Origin: Chlamydia sp. 17-3921
GTDB taxonomy: Bacteria > Chlamydiota > Chlamydiia > Chlamydiales > Chlamydiaceae
NCBI RefSeq assembly: GCF_902705545.1
Contig: NZ_CACSHH010000007.1
Coordinates: 1 to 37,577, forward strand
Direction: 5' to 3'
Length of the DNA: 37,577 nt
Shown here: in pieces, positions 15,506 to 24,163 of the stretch
Layout: each line of letters opens with the position of its first letter
Position numbering within the stretch: position 1 is the stretch's first letter
Position numbers and translations under genes: made by a program
The notes under the pieces: model-generated
Seen by the model: only the letters and a program-made list of their open reading frames with translations
Told to the model about the DNA's origin: nothing
Database searches by the model: none

Positions 15506-16675
15506 TCAGTATAGTGCTAACATCTCTTTAGAGAGGAGTGTAGTATTTTCAAGAATAACGGCTCTTTCCAAAACATTAGAGAGTTCCCGGATGTTCCCTG
15601 GCCAATGGTAATCTTTGAGAAGTGTCTCTGCCTCTGGAGTTAAAGTTTTTCTTGGAGAATTATTCTGATGACAGAATTTGTTTAAAAAATAATTTGCAAG
15701 AGGGAGAATATCATCCCGACGATCTCTTAAAGGGGGAAGGTGCAAGGGAATAACATTGAGTCGATAATAGAGATCTTGGCGAAAGAGTTTCTCCGTGATA
15801 GCCTCTTTGAGATCTCGATTGGAAGTCGCAAGTATACGAATATCTACGGAGAATGTTTTTGTGCCCCCTAGATGTTCGAATTCTTTTTCTTGAATGGCTC
15901 TTAGAAGTTTAGCCTGTAGGTTAAGAGGGATTTCTGTGATTTCATCTAAAAGTAGTGTTCCTTTATGGGCGAGTTCAAAGCGTCCAGCTTTTTTTGTTGT
16001 AGCTCCTGTGAAAGCACCTTTTTCATGGCCAAAAAATTCTGATTCTAGAAGTGTCTCAGGAATAGCTGCACAATTCACTTTGATATAAGGGTTTATGGCT
16101 CTGGGAGAATTGTTGTGAATAAAAAAAGAAAGAACTTCCTTACCACTTCCAGATTCTCCATGAATAAAAAGATTTGCAGAGCTGTTTGCAGCTTTTTTCG
16201 CTTTAACAAGGAGATCTTTCATGATTTGGCTTTCTGCTATGAGAGGATGTGTGCTTGTTGTTGTTTGTTGGGATGTAAGAAATAGGTTTTCTTCAACAAG
16301 ATTTTGAAGTTCTTCGGCTTTAGTAATGAAGGCAAATAAAGCTTCTGAAGAAAATGGTTTCGTTAGGTAATTGAACGCTCCTTGATGCATAGCTTCTACA
16401 GCATTTTCTATAGAGCCGTAAGCTGTGATCATTAGAATTGGGGTGCGAGGGGCGTATTGTTTTGTGATTTTAATAATATCAAAGCCTGAACCATCAGGCA
16501 TGTTCATATCTGAAATAATAAGATCATAGCGATTATTTTTAATTTTTTTGATTGCACTTTGTACATTTTCTGCTGTTGATGGGTGGTACTTACGAGAAAT
16601 CAAAAGTTCGGAAAGAAAGTCGCGAAGAAGTGGTTCGTCATCGATGATGAGTATTTGCTCTATGATCATTTTCAT
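15506..16675 (-). CDS. atoC: Sigma-54-dependent response regulator without DNA-binding domain (CtcC/AtoC)
   Basis: A 389-aa NtrC-type activator. The receiver domain (about 8-120) has acidic pocket D12/D13, phospho-acceptor D56 (IISDMNMP), T84 and K106 (LTKPF). The AAA+ domain (about 145-385) has Walker A GESGSGKE at 173-180, the sigma-54 contact loop GAFTGA at 220-225 and Walker B LLLDE at 241-245. The protein ends just after the lid segment (NIRELSNVLERAVI), so the Fis-type helix-turn-helix that binds enhancers is absent. As I recall, the same truncation is known in the C. trachomatis protein, which would activate sigma-54 polymerase from solution. Its partner kinase lies beyond the intervening Inc-like gene. 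Confidence 0.92.
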   Translation of the reverse strand: MKMIIEQILIIDDEPLLRDFLSELLISRKYHPSTAENVQSAIKKIKNNRYDLIISDMNMPDGSGFDIIKITKQYAPRTPILMITAYGSIENAVEAMHQGAFNYLTKPFSSEALFAFITKAEELQNLVEENLFLTSQQTTTSTHPLIAESQIMKDLLVKAKKAANSSANLFIHGESGSGKEVLSFFIHNNSPRAINPYIKVNCAAIPETLLESEFFGHEKGAFTGATTKKAGRFELAHKGTLLLDEITEIPLNLQAKLLRAIQEKEFEHLGGTKTFSVDIRILATSNRDLKEAITEKLFRQDLYYRLNVIPLHLPPLRDRRDDILPLANYFLNKFCHQNNSPRKTLTPEAETLLKDYHWPGNIRELSNVLERAVILENTTLLSKEMLALY

Positions 16676-16837
16676 TCATTTTGTTTTTTTTTTTTTACTG
16701 AATCTTTGAAATGGAAGCAAAGGTTGAATGTAAGAATTTTTTTTAAAACACTTGTGTTTTTCTGCCTTTATCTTAAACTGAAACAGTTGCAGCTTTCTTA
16801 GATTGCTGTTTTTTTAAACACTGTTCAGGAAGGGGAA

Positions 16838-19786
16838 ATGGCTAGTTCATATACTATATTCTCTCCATTAACTCCTTTAGAAAGAGGGGAAGCTGATTAT
16901 GTTCCCCAGAGTAATTTAGACCGCTGTCTTATCAAAATTACTATAATTTGTTTAGCACTTCTATCCATTATGAGTGGTGCGCTTGTTCTTTTTCTTCTTC
17001 CAACAACACCTATAATTGTGGGATTAACTCCGATACTTCTTGGTTTAGTTTTATTTGGAATCACGGCGTTGCTATGTTTGTCTGATAGCCGTCGCAAAAT
17101 AAAAACACTTCCCTTTACTGAGGACTTTGTTATTGAAGATTTGCAAAAGCAGTTATCTTTATTGTTGGCTCAGACGCAAGTAAAGGCTTTAGTGACACAA
17201 GGTTTCGAAAAGGAAGTGGAAATAGAAAAAATAATTCGAGACAAAGAAAAGCGACTCGGCGAGTTCGATCGAGAATTGCGTTTTCGAGAAATATGTTTAT
17301 ATCGAAAACTTACAGAAGCAGGAGGACGAGCAGAAAACTTTTTGAAGCTTGTGGAATTGCGCGAATTACAAAGTGTCCTTGCAGATCAGCTTGAATTACT
17401 TTATCGAGCTTATAGAGATCATATCTCAGGTATCTTGAAACTTCGAGATGAAGATGCAGAAGTTTCTTCGCTTCGAAATCAGAAAGATTTGTTAATGCAA
17501 GAATTGCAAAGTTTTTGCGTAAAACGAAAAGAGTTAACAGAGAAACTCAGGGAATTTCACAAAGAATTTTCAGAAATTTTACAAAAACTTCATAAGATCA
17601 GTTCTTTATTGAAAGCAGACACAAACCTTGTCTCGCTCACTAATAAATTGATGCAGGAAGTAGATGCATTGCTAGCACGTCAGTCTTGTCTTGTTAAATT
17701 AATAACAGATGTAAATGCAGATATTTTAATTATAGATGTCAAAGAAGCAAAGAAACGAGAGAAAATTCGTTGTATAGATAAAAGAATTCATAATGAGAAG
17801 CTCCTCCCTGATGCAGGATACTTATTTTATCGTGAGTATAAAAAAAAGTATCTTGAGTTACTTCAAAGAATCTCGGATTTGAAAAGGGAGATTATTGAAA
17901 AATCCTTACAGATACGCATTTCAGAAGGATTATTAGAAGAATCTCAAAAGGATCATGACGAGGTTCGTGCTAAGTTTACTAATCTTGAACAACAACTTCA
18001 AGAAGATGTAACAAGTCTTCATAAGAAATTAAAAGAAAGAACTTTAGAAGTAAAAGGTTTAGAAGAGACTTTATTAAGAGTAAAGTTTCGTTTATCAGAA
18101 CTTCAAGAAGAATTAGAACGAAGAGAGACTGAAAGGACTAATTTCTTACAGTTGAAGAAAGATTATAAGGTAGTTTGTCTAGAAAAACAAACACTTCAAA
18201 ATGAGAGTGTGGCATTAAAGCAGCAGATTTCAGAGCTTCAACAAAAAATCTTAAATCTTGAAAAGGCAATTGAAGAACTTCGTGCAGCTCTACCGAAAGA
18301 AGAAGAGGAGGAAGGTAGAGAGGCTTTACAGATTCAACTTGAATTAACAATTGCTGAGTTACGCACCGTTCAAAAACGTCTTCTAGAAGTAGAAACTGAT
18401 TTAGCAACTTCTGTGGGAATTTCTGCAGCTCTTGAGCAACAGGTTAAGGATCTGAAACAGGAATTGCGAGAGCTTCATGCAGAGTTAACTACGATGACTT
18501 ACAAAGTTGAAAATGCACAAGCACTTATTGCTGAGCAAGAAGAGATTATAGCAAGGAATGCCCCTCTTATAGAAGAACGCAATCGCCTACGTTTAGCTAT
18601 GAATAACCTAGAACAAAGAAATCAAAATTTAGAAGCAGAACTAGAAGCTCAAAGACGTCTTATTGAAGCCGCTAGAGTTGCTCGCAATTTAGAAGAAGAA
18701 GAAGGAAAACGGACTGCAAGAGAGCTAGTAGCTTTGCGACAAACTTATGAAACTGTTCGAGAGAATTGGAATAGGGAAAGAACAGGATTAGAACAGCAGA
18801 TAGAAGAAAATCGAGAAAAATATGAACAAGAGCGAGTTAGACTACAAGAAAATATCCAGCACTTAGAAAACCTCTTGAGAGAGACTCTGGATTTCACCGC
18901 TAAAGGAGATTCTGAAGCTTTAACGTGCGTTGCGCACCAAGTTATACAGTTTTCTCCCCATATAAAGTCTGAAAAGAAAGCAGAACTTCTTACACAGGAT
19001 ATAGGAAGAATTTTAGCTTTTGTATCACCACGTTTCTTTTGTTTTATAGGTCGAATGATTTCCTGCCATTGGCTTAAACCTGGAGAATGTCTCGAAGCAG
19101 GATTAATCCAAGAGTCTACAGAAGCTCAACGACAAGAGCTTATCCAGAAGCGTTGTTTACGAGAGTGGTTTTTAGCTTTATTAGGAACTATGACAATAGA
19201 AGAGATACAAGCTTTAGTCGAAGCTTTAAATGTAGAAATAGGAGATCGTCAAATTAGAGAAACTGAGGCTAGAGATATTTTTGACGCTCATCGTGGAAAA
19301 AATACTAGGCTAGCTCAAGCTTATCTACTAATGAGAAAATGGATATTGGAGAATTTTTCAGATATTGCAAATTTACCGTTGTTCACGGATTTAGATCGTT
19401 GGTGTGCGTTTTTACTTTCATGTTTGAGGCAGATGCATGGAAACCTTGGTGGTTTATTAGAAGGTCTTACTCCTGAAGAAAGAGAATTTTTACAAGTAAT
19501 GTCCTGCTTTTCAGGAAAAATTCCTCTAGTATTAGGTAGTATAGGCTCTGAGGATATTGTGAATTCTTTGAGTCTTTTAGATTTCCTTCGTTGTGGAAAT
19601 GATACTTGGGATAATTTTGTAGAGATAATACAAATGTTAATCCGAGAAAGATCTCGGACAGAGTTTCCTAGAATTTTGAGCCCTGAAGAAATTCATAACG
19701 CTCGTGTGATGGGAATTGAGGCCTATATTGCACAATCCCGAGCTCGTTACCCAAGAGTTGATAGACACTTTCCAGATTATTCTTGA
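16838..19786 (+). CDS. Large coiled-coil inclusion-membrane protein, Cpn0585-like
   Basis: A 982-aa protein. The N-terminal 31 residues are polar, followed by two hydrophobic segments (about 32-53 and 57-80) with a very short loop, which is the bilobed Inc signature. Residues about 100-720 are nearly continuous Leu/Glu/Lys/Arg heptads, a long coiled coil. The last 260 residues (about 720-982) are a globular-looking helical domain (CFIGRMISCHWLKPGE, then ILSPEEIHNARVMG). AGGAAGGGG precedes the ATG. C. pneumoniae carries Cpn0585 between atoS and atoC, an Inc reported to bind Rab1, Rab10 and Rab11. Position and architecture match, so this is probably its homolog (inference). The gene is divergent from atoC and convergent with atoS, overlapping atoS by ten bases. 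Confidence 0.82.
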   Translation: MASSYTIFSPLTPLERGEADYVPQSNLDRCLIKITIICLALLSIMSGALVLFLLPTTPIIVGLTPILLGLVLFGITALLCLSDSRRKIKTLPFTEDFVIEDLQKQLSLLLAQTQVKALVTQGFEKEVEIEKIIRDKEKRLGEFDRELRFREICLYRKLTEAGGRAENFLKLVELRELQSVLADQLELLYRAYRDHISGILKLRDEDAEVSSLRNQKDLLMQELQSFCVKRKELTEKLREFHKEFSEILQKLHKISSLLKADTNLVSLTNKLMQEVDALLARQSCLVKLITDVNADILIIDVKEAKKREKIRCIDKRIHNEKLLPDAGYLFYREYKKKYLELLQRISDLKREIIEKSLQIRISEGLLEESQKDHDEVRAKFTNLEQQLQEDVTSLHKKLKERTLEVKGLEETLLRVKFRLSELQEELERRETERTNFLQLKKDYKVVCLEKQTLQNESVALKQQISELQQKILNLEKAIEELRAALPKEEEEEGREALQIQLELTIAELRTVQKRLLEVETDLATSVGISAALEQQVKDLKQELRELHAELTTMTYKVENAQALIAEQEEIIARNAPLIEERNRLRLAMNNLEQRNQNLEAELEAQRRLIEAARVARNLEEEEGKRTARELVALRQTYETVRENWNRERTGLEQQIEENREKYEQERVRLQENIQHLENLLRETLDFTAKGDSEALTCVAHQVIQFSPHIKSEKKAELLTQDIGRILAFVSPRFFCFIGRMISCHWLKPGECLEAGLIQESTEAQRQELIQKRCLREWFLALLGTMTIEEIQALVEALNVEIGDRQIRETEARDIFDAHRGKNTRLAQAYLLMRKWILENFSDIANLPLFTDLDRWCAFLLSCLRQMHGNLGGLLEGLTPEEREFLQVMSCFSGKIPLVLGSIGSEDIVNSLSLLDFLRCGNDTWDNFVEIIQMLIRERSRTEFPRILSPEEIHNARVMGIEAYIAQSRARYPRVDRHFPDYS

Positions 19787-20865
19787 GTTTTTTTTTGAAG
19801 TGTCGGAAGCCTTAAAGTGAAAATTATTGTAGAGAGAGAGCTTTCAACAAAAATTTCTCCACCATGCAGTCGCATGGTTTTTTGTGCTTCTGCAAGACCG
19901 AGACCATTGCCATGAACTTTAGTTGTGAAAAAAGGTGTAAATAGTTTTGTCAATACTTCAGAAGAGAGCTCTCCAGGATTCGCCACAGAGATATCTCCAG
20001 AACGGTGAAGAGTAAGGATAGCTGTTCCTTCACTTGCTTCTGTGGCATTTTTTACGAGATTCCAAATAACGCTATTTATGCGATCGGGATCTATAGAGCG
20101 TAGTAAAGGTTGAGAAGATTTTCTTTCAAAACGGCATAAGGGGAATGCTACGGAAAGAGGTGGAATGAGAGAGGAAAAGAAACTTTGAAGGTCTATAGTC
20201 TGAAGATTTAATGGTTGAGATTTTGTATATTCTAACATGGAAGAGACTAAATTATTTAGAGAATGAGTCCCTGAGATAATGGATGCTAGCATACGTTGAT
20301 GGCGTGGAGAAGAGATTTCTTCTTGAAGCATAGAAGCAAATCCTGCAATTCCACTTAAGGGATTACGGATTTCGTGTGCTAGAGTTGCAGTCATTTTACC
20401 AAGTTCTGCAATGTTTTTATATTTTTCGATAGCATTTTCAAGTTGTTTATATTCTGAACGGTTACGGATCTGTATAAAGAGATAACCGTTACTTTCGTTT
20501 TTCCTAACAAAAATTTCGACTTCTTTCTCTAGAGAATTATGATGTAGAGATAGACGCAAAGTTTTTGGTGTAGAGAGAGATTTTAAGGCTTCTTGAATAG
20601 AAAATCCAAAGAAAGTGTCTGGGAAGACTTGTCTAAAAGAGTGATTAAGGATTTCGGTGTTCTCTGGGATTTCAAGAATTTCTCGAGCTTGAGAATTACA
20701 AATGAGAATATCTCCTAGGTCAGAAATTAGTAGAATCCCATCAGGAATAGCTTTGAGAATTGTATTGGCTTCATTATAAGATTGTGTAATTCGAGATTTT
20801 ATTTCTAATAGTTCTTCAGATGAGGAGAGAGAAGAAACGTTTTCTGAGGAATTATTGTTTTTCAT
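19777..20865 (-). CDS. atoS: Cytosolic sensor histidine kinase (CtcB/AtoS)
   Basis: A 362-aa kinase with no membrane helix. A PAS-like domain occupies about 30-135 (LKAIPDGILLISDLGDILICN). The HisKA domain has H164 in TLAHEIRNPLSG. The HATPase domain has the N-box WNLVKNATEAS (N269, N273), the F-box FTPFF and the G-box GNGLGL at 319-324. It would autophosphorylate H164 and pass phosphate to D56 of the response regulator. The absence of transmembrane segments means it senses an internal cue, possibly through the PAS domain. Its start overlaps the end of the small helical gene upstream by 14 bases. Confidence 0.92.
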   Translation of the reverse strand: MKNNNSSENVSSLSSSEELLEIKSRITQSYNEANTILKAIPDGILLISDLGDILICNSQAREILEIPENTEILNHSFRQVFPDTFFGFSIQEALKSLSTPKTLRLSLHHNSLEKEVEIFVRKNESNGYLFIQIRNRSEYKQLENAIEKYKNIAELGKMTATLAHEIRNPLSGIAGFASMLQEEISSPRHQRMLASIISGTHSLNNLVSSMLEYTKSQPLNLQTIDLQSFFSSLIPPLSVAFPLCRFERKSSQPLLRSIDPDRINSVIWNLVKNATEASEGTAILTLHRSGDISVANPGELSSEVLTKLFTPFFTTKVHGNGLGLAEAQKTMRLHGGEIFVESSLSTIIFTLRLPTLQKKTQE

Positions 20866-21172
20866 AGAGCCCCAGTTCTTTTTTTCTTTGAATATAGTTG
20901 AATTTGTCTATATCTAGGATTCGTGTGATGATCTGTCGAAGTTTTGAAAGTTCTTGTTGGATATCTTGGGGAAGAACTGAGGAAAAGCTATGGTAGTACT
21001 CTTTAATCTGAAGATCGACTTTTTCAATGCAGGATAAAAGTGTTTTCTTTTGTCTTAAAATTTTTTCCAATTCTTTTGTTGTTAAAGAGCCTTCGGTTTC
21101 CGTAAGGTCTAGAATAGCAAGGAAAAGCCCTTTTTTCTTCTTGAGCAAGAGTAAGAGAGCATTTTCATTCAT
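20852..21172 (-). CDS. Small helical protein upstream of the sensor kinase
   Basis: A 106-aa, charged, largely alpha-helical protein (LLLLLKKKKGLFLAILDLTETE, then TTKELEKILRQKKTLLSCIEK). It has no signal peptide or membrane helix. No family is recognised. It overlaps the kinase start by 14 bases, which implies co-translation. The size and helical character would fit an accessory or chaperone-like protein, reminiscent of small flagellar/type III export chaperones, but I cannot demonstrate that. It corresponds to the CT466 position. Confidence 0.65.
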   Translation of the reverse strand: MNENALLLLLKKKKGLFLAILDLTETEGSLTTKELEKILRQKKTLLSCIEKVDLQIKEYYHSFSSVLPQDIQQELSKLRQIITRILDIDKFNYIQRKKELGLYEKQ

Positions 21173-21266
21173 AAGAAGCTGAGAAGATTTTTTTAACTTT
21201 TCTTAAAAAAAGCCACAAAGCGATTTATTATCAACCTGAAAATTTTTTGAATATGAAAAGGAGTCA

Positions 21267-21349
21267 TGCTGGTGATCGGACTCGAACCAACACCTTATTA
21301 CTAAGAGTAGATTTTGAGTCTACCGCGTCTACCATTCCGCCACACCAGC
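21267..21349 (-). tRNA. tRNA-Leu (anticodon CAA)
   Basis: An 83-nt class II tRNA on the minus strand. Acceptor GCTGGTG pairs with CACCAGC, and the discriminator is A. The anticodon stem GTAGA/TCTAC closes CTCAAAA, giving CAA, which reads UUG. A long variable arm is present, and the T-arm is GGTTCGAGTCC. CCA is not encoded. Confidence 0.94.
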
Positions 21350-21363
21350 ATAAAGTGAGCATA

Positions 21364-21392
21364 AGTGTACGAGTTCTTGTCCAATAAGACAA
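21364..21392 (-). promoter_or_regulatory. Predicted promoter of tRNA-Leu(CAA)
   Basis: On the minus strand, TTGTCT (21392-21387) and TACACT (21369-21364) are 17 bases apart, with an expected start about eight bases before the tRNA. A 7-bp inverted repeat (21375-21381 with 21388-21394) overlaps the -35 box. It may be a weak terminator for the upstream lipoprotein gene. Confidence 0.45.
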
Positions 21393-21399
21393 GAGAAAT

Positions 21400-22047
21400 C
21401 TAAGAACTAAGTATTTCGATAAGGATTTTTGTTTGATTTTGTTCTGTATATAGAGTTAGGCGATATTCTAGGCATTCTAAAATTGTATCAGAAATTTGAA
21501 AAGTTTTTGCAGGTGTTGGAAAAAGATTTTTGAGAACGTTAGAAATAGATTCTATAGAGAGATGTCCTGGAATAGCAAGAATCGCAGCTTTTCCAAGGAG
21601 GTTTTTTGGAGATATGAGTTTTCCAGACGCTTCTAAAAATTGGAAATGTCGAGCACAGCAAAAACCTTCTAATACAGAAAGCTCAGAATAAGATTTCTGT
21701 AGGAGACGAGAAATTTCTATAAGCTTAGGATGAATTTCTTTAAAGCTTTCATTTGTAAGGCTATGGTTTAAGCCATCACAGTCGTAGATGGATCCTTTTA
21801 AAGAATCTATAGAAGAGCTCTGTCCACGACAGAGAAAGGAGTAGCTTGTGATAACAGAATTAGAAGGAGAATGCCAGGAGTAACTTGGAGGAGCAATGTT
21901 TTGTTGTGGAGGATGAAGAAGAACTGGACAGCCTTTTTGAGAAATCACACGTTCTGCTAAAGTTTCTCCAGGAAAATAATTGTCATTGAAACAGCCGGAT
22001 AGACATAGAACTATACAAATCCAAAAAATAATTTTTAAGACAATCAT
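21400..22047 (-). CDS. Putative lipoprotein
   Basis: A 215-aa protein. I start it at the ATG at 22047, which gives a compact signal peptide with lipobox L-S-G-C and lipidated Cys at residue 19. The longer frame, to 22110, would place an extra hydrophobic stretch in front and overlap the divergent HAD gene. The mature part has no recognised domain: a Pro/Ser-rich linker, then mixed alpha/beta with CDGLNHSL and the FCCARHF segment. It is unusually Cys-rich for a small lipoprotein (several Cys in the mature half), so disulfides in the outer envelope are possible (inference). No good ribosome-binding site is visible. It is in the CT465 position. Confidence 0.65.
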   Translation of the reverse strand: MIVLKIIFWICIVLCLSGCFNDNYFPGETLAERVISQKGCPVLLHPPQQNIAPPSYSWHSPSNSVITSYSFLCRGQSSSIDSLKGSIYDCDGLNHSLTNESFKEIHPKLIEISRLLQKSYSELSVLEGFCCARHFQFLEASGKLISPKNLLGKAAILAIPGHLSIESISNVLKNLFPTPAKTFQISDTILECLEYRLTLYTEQNQTKILIEILSS

Positions 22048-22089
22048 AAGATGGGGATATAGTAGTGCTATCGTTTTATTGAGGATAAT

Positions 22090-22782
22090 ATGAATATAGA
22101 AGATTATCAAATATTCTTTTTTGATTTAGATGGATTACTTGTAGATACTGAACCCTTTTTTTATCGTGCGTTTTTAGAGGCTTGTGCGGAGTTTTCTTTA
22201 GACGTCTCTTGGGATTTTTCAACATATTATCGTTATGCTACTTTAGGGCGAGAGCTTTTCTCTGAGCAATTTCTTATTTGTTATCCTGATGCTTCTGAAA
22301 ATCTTCAAGAAATTTTTAAGAAAAGATATGAAATATATGAGTCCTCTTTAGAAAACTCCATCCCTCCGCTTATGCCTGGTGTGGTAGAATTTTTAGAATA
22401 TCTAGTTTCTCTGGGGAAGAAATTTGGAGTGGTCACAAACTCTCCTAGAGAAGCCGTTATACGCTTACGCAAAGAGCATACGATTTTTAAATATTTTCTT
22501 TTTTGGGTAACGCGAGAGAATTATGCGCGACCCAAGCCCTATGGAGATAGTTATTCCTATGCTTATAAGACTTTTGCATCTAAGGAAGATCGTGTTATCG
22601 GTTTCGAAGACTCCATCAAAGGATTAAAAGCTCTTTCAAGCATCCCAGCAACTATGGTTGCTATCAGCCCTTTGTTTGAGATTTCTAAGAGTGATTATCC
22701 GGAATTTGCTTCTCGAGAGTTGTTTGTTTTCTCTTCTTTCCATAATTTACTACAACATTGTGTGGAGCAGAAGAAATCATAG
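22090..22782 (+). CDS. HAD-superfamily phosphatase (phosphoglycolate phosphatase-like)
   Basis: A 230-aa protein. Motif I is [14 protein letters not shown], with nucleophile D12 and general acid D14. Motif II is VVTNSP, motif III is the Lys in ARPKPYGD, and motif IV is GFEDSIKG. A helical cap of the beta-phosphoglucomutase/Gph type lies between motifs I and II. It therefore hydrolyses or transfers phosphate on a small metabolite, but the substrate cannot be read from sequence. The C. trachomatis counterpart is labelled gph. A GAGG ribosome-binding site precedes the ATG. The last 88 bases overlap the 3' end of convergent truA. Confidence 0.85.
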   Translation: MNIEDYQIFFFDLDGLLVDTEPFFYRAFLEACAEFSLDVSWDFSTYYRYATLGRELFSEQFLICYPDASENLQEIFKKRYEIYESSLENSIPPLMPGVVEFLEYLVSLGKKFGVVTNSPREAVIRLRKEHTIFKYFLFWVTRENYARPKPYGDSYSYAYKTFASKEDRVIGFEDSIKGLKALSSIPATMVAISPLFEISKSDYPEFASRELFVFSSFHNLLQHCVEQKKS

Positions 22783-23531
22783 GGAGGAGGATAACATACG
22801 TGATACAAAGTAAGGGCGTGAGGCGGTGCGGAGGGTGGTCCTTGGCGACGATCTTTCTTTGAAAGCATTTCTAAAAGGTGTTCAGGAGGGTATTTGCCTT
22901 TACTAATGTCTAAGAGAGATCCCACAAGATTTCTTACCATTTTGTAGAGGAAACCGTTCCCTCGACAGATAATTTTTACCGAATCCTGATTTTCTTCAAT
23001 GTCCAAGGAATAGAGGGTTCTTATTGTGGTATTATATTCTCGTCCGAGATTTGCAAAAGAAGCGAAGTCGTGGGTACCGATAAGGTATTGAGCCCCTAAG
23101 CGCATGAGATCTACATTTATTTGATGACGAGGACTATAGCTAAAATGACGTTGCCAAGGAAGAGGCTTTGCGTACAAGGAGAGGGTGTAGTGATATTCCT
23201 TCGCTCTAGCAAGATAGCGAGCATGAAAGTTGTCGTTTGTTAAATTAACATCTCGAATAACAAGATCTTTAGGAAGGCGTGCATTAAGTATTTTTTTAAT
23301 AAGTTGTGGTTCGGAAAATAGAGGATGATTTGGACTGCGAAAATGCACAACTTGTCCGTAAGCATGTACTCCAGAATCCGTTCTCCCTGAAGCGACCATA
23401 GGGACTCGATGATTTAAAATCGGGGAGAAAACAGTTTCAAGAACTTCTTGAATGGTCGTGTGTTGTGATTGTCGTTGCCAGCCTGCATAGGCGGTTCCTT
23501 GATAAGCAAGAAGTAGAGCTGCTTTAGTCAT
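22695..23531 (-). CDS. truA: tRNA pseudouridine(38-40) synthase
   Basis: A 278-aa enzyme that isomerises U38-U40 in the anticodon arm. The catalytic motif is [13 protein letters not shown], with D52. Also visible are the N-terminal [12 protein letters not shown], the central [16 protein letters not shown], and [21 protein letters not shown] sequence near residue 200 ([14 protein letters not shown]). The C-terminal 40 residues after YPP are Cys/Lys-rich and unlike other TruA proteins. They are encoded in the 88-base overlap with the HAD gene. Its ATG overlaps the ispD stop (ATGA). Confidence 0.93.
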   Translation of the reverse strand: MTKAALLLAYQGTAYAGWQRQSQHTTIQEVLETVFSPILNHRVPMVASGRTDSGVHAYGQVVHFRSPNHPLFSEPQLIKKILNARLPKDLVIRDVNLTNDNFHARYLARAKEYHYTLSLYAKPLPWQRHFSYSPRHQINVDLMRLGAQYLIGTHDFASFANLGREYNTTIRTLYSLDIEENQDSVKIICRGNGFLYKMVRNLVGSLLDISKGKYPPEHLLEMLSKKDRRQGPPSAPPHALTLYHVCYPPPYDFFCSTQCCSKLWKEEKTNNSREANSG

Positions 23532-24163
23532 GCAAGCGCGTGTGCTATAGTTAGGTCTTCAGGATAAGAAACTTTAATTTGTGGGTACTTATTAAAGACA
23601 AGTTTCGCTGTGACTCCGAGAATTTCTGCAGCCGCCGTATCATCTGTGAGAGTAATATTTTGTTCTTGGGCTTTAAGAAGGCCTGTTTTTAAAATTTCAG
23701 TTTTTATGCATTGTGGAGTGTGGATAATCGCAAGAGAATCGCGATCTAGGGTTTGTAAAGAAGCTCGTTGTTTAATGGCATAAGGGAGAGGAGAGGCTAG
23801 AGTTGCAGCGTTGCTTTGCTGTGCTGCTGCAAATAACTCTGCGACTTCTTCAGCATAAACAAAAGGGCGAGCTCCATCATGAACTAAGGTCCATGGGTTT
23901 GAAACTTTTTTTAATCCTGAGAAAACTGAATCTTGTCGGCGTTCTCCAGGGTATGCGAAGATTACAGGGTAGTCTTGAAAGATATCTTGATATTCGGAGT
24001 GGCATACTACAATAATTTCTTTAATCTGAGGAATCTTTACAAAGGTTTTTAGAGAATGGAGGATTAAAGGAGCTCCGTGAAAAGTTTGGTATTGTTTGGG
24101 TATTGAGGAGCCAAATCGTTCTCCACGACCACCACTAAGTAAAATTAAAGAGCTTCTAATCAT
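23528..24163 (-). CDS. ispD: 2-C-methyl-D-erythritol 4-phosphate cytidylyltransferase
   Basis: A 211-aa MEP-pathway enzyme that makes CDP-methylerythritol for isoprenoids. It has the nucleotide-binding [18 protein letters not shown], the catalytic-site VHDGARPFV and the C-terminal [11 protein letters not shown] start it at ATG 24163; a GTG at 24169 in the same frame is the alternative, adding two residues. It overlaps the end of lpxG by eight bases. The family is usually about 230 residues, so this one is compact. Its product ultimately feeds UppS, encoded at the far end of the window. Confidence 0.92.
   Translation of the reverse strand: MIRSSLILLSGGRGERFGSSIPKQYQTFHGAPLILHSLKTFVKIPQIKEIIVVCHSEYQDIFQDYPVIFAYPGERRQDSVFSGLKKVSNPWTLVHDGARPFVYAEEVAELFAAAQQSNAATLASPLPYAIKQRASLQTLDRDSLAIIHTPQCIKTEILKTGLLKAQEQNITLTDDTAAAEILGVTAKLVFNKYPQIKVSYPEDLTIAHALA

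Noticed and set aside
16700..16740. Sigma-54-like promoter (TGGAAG...TTGA) upstream of the Inc gene
   Set aside because: The invariant GC of the -12 element is GA and the spacing is off by one, so it is not convincing even though a sigma-54 activator lies next door.
16745..16760. Short palindrome AAAACACTTGTGTTTT between atoC and the Inc gene
   Set aside because: The 7-bp stem with a two-base loop is AT-rich and could be an operator, but a single copy in AT-rich DNA is not enough to call one.
18138..18407. 89-aa ORF antisense to the coiled-coil Inc gene
   Set aside because: It is a Leu-rich shadow produced by reverse-reading Glu/Lys/Gln codons, with no start signal.
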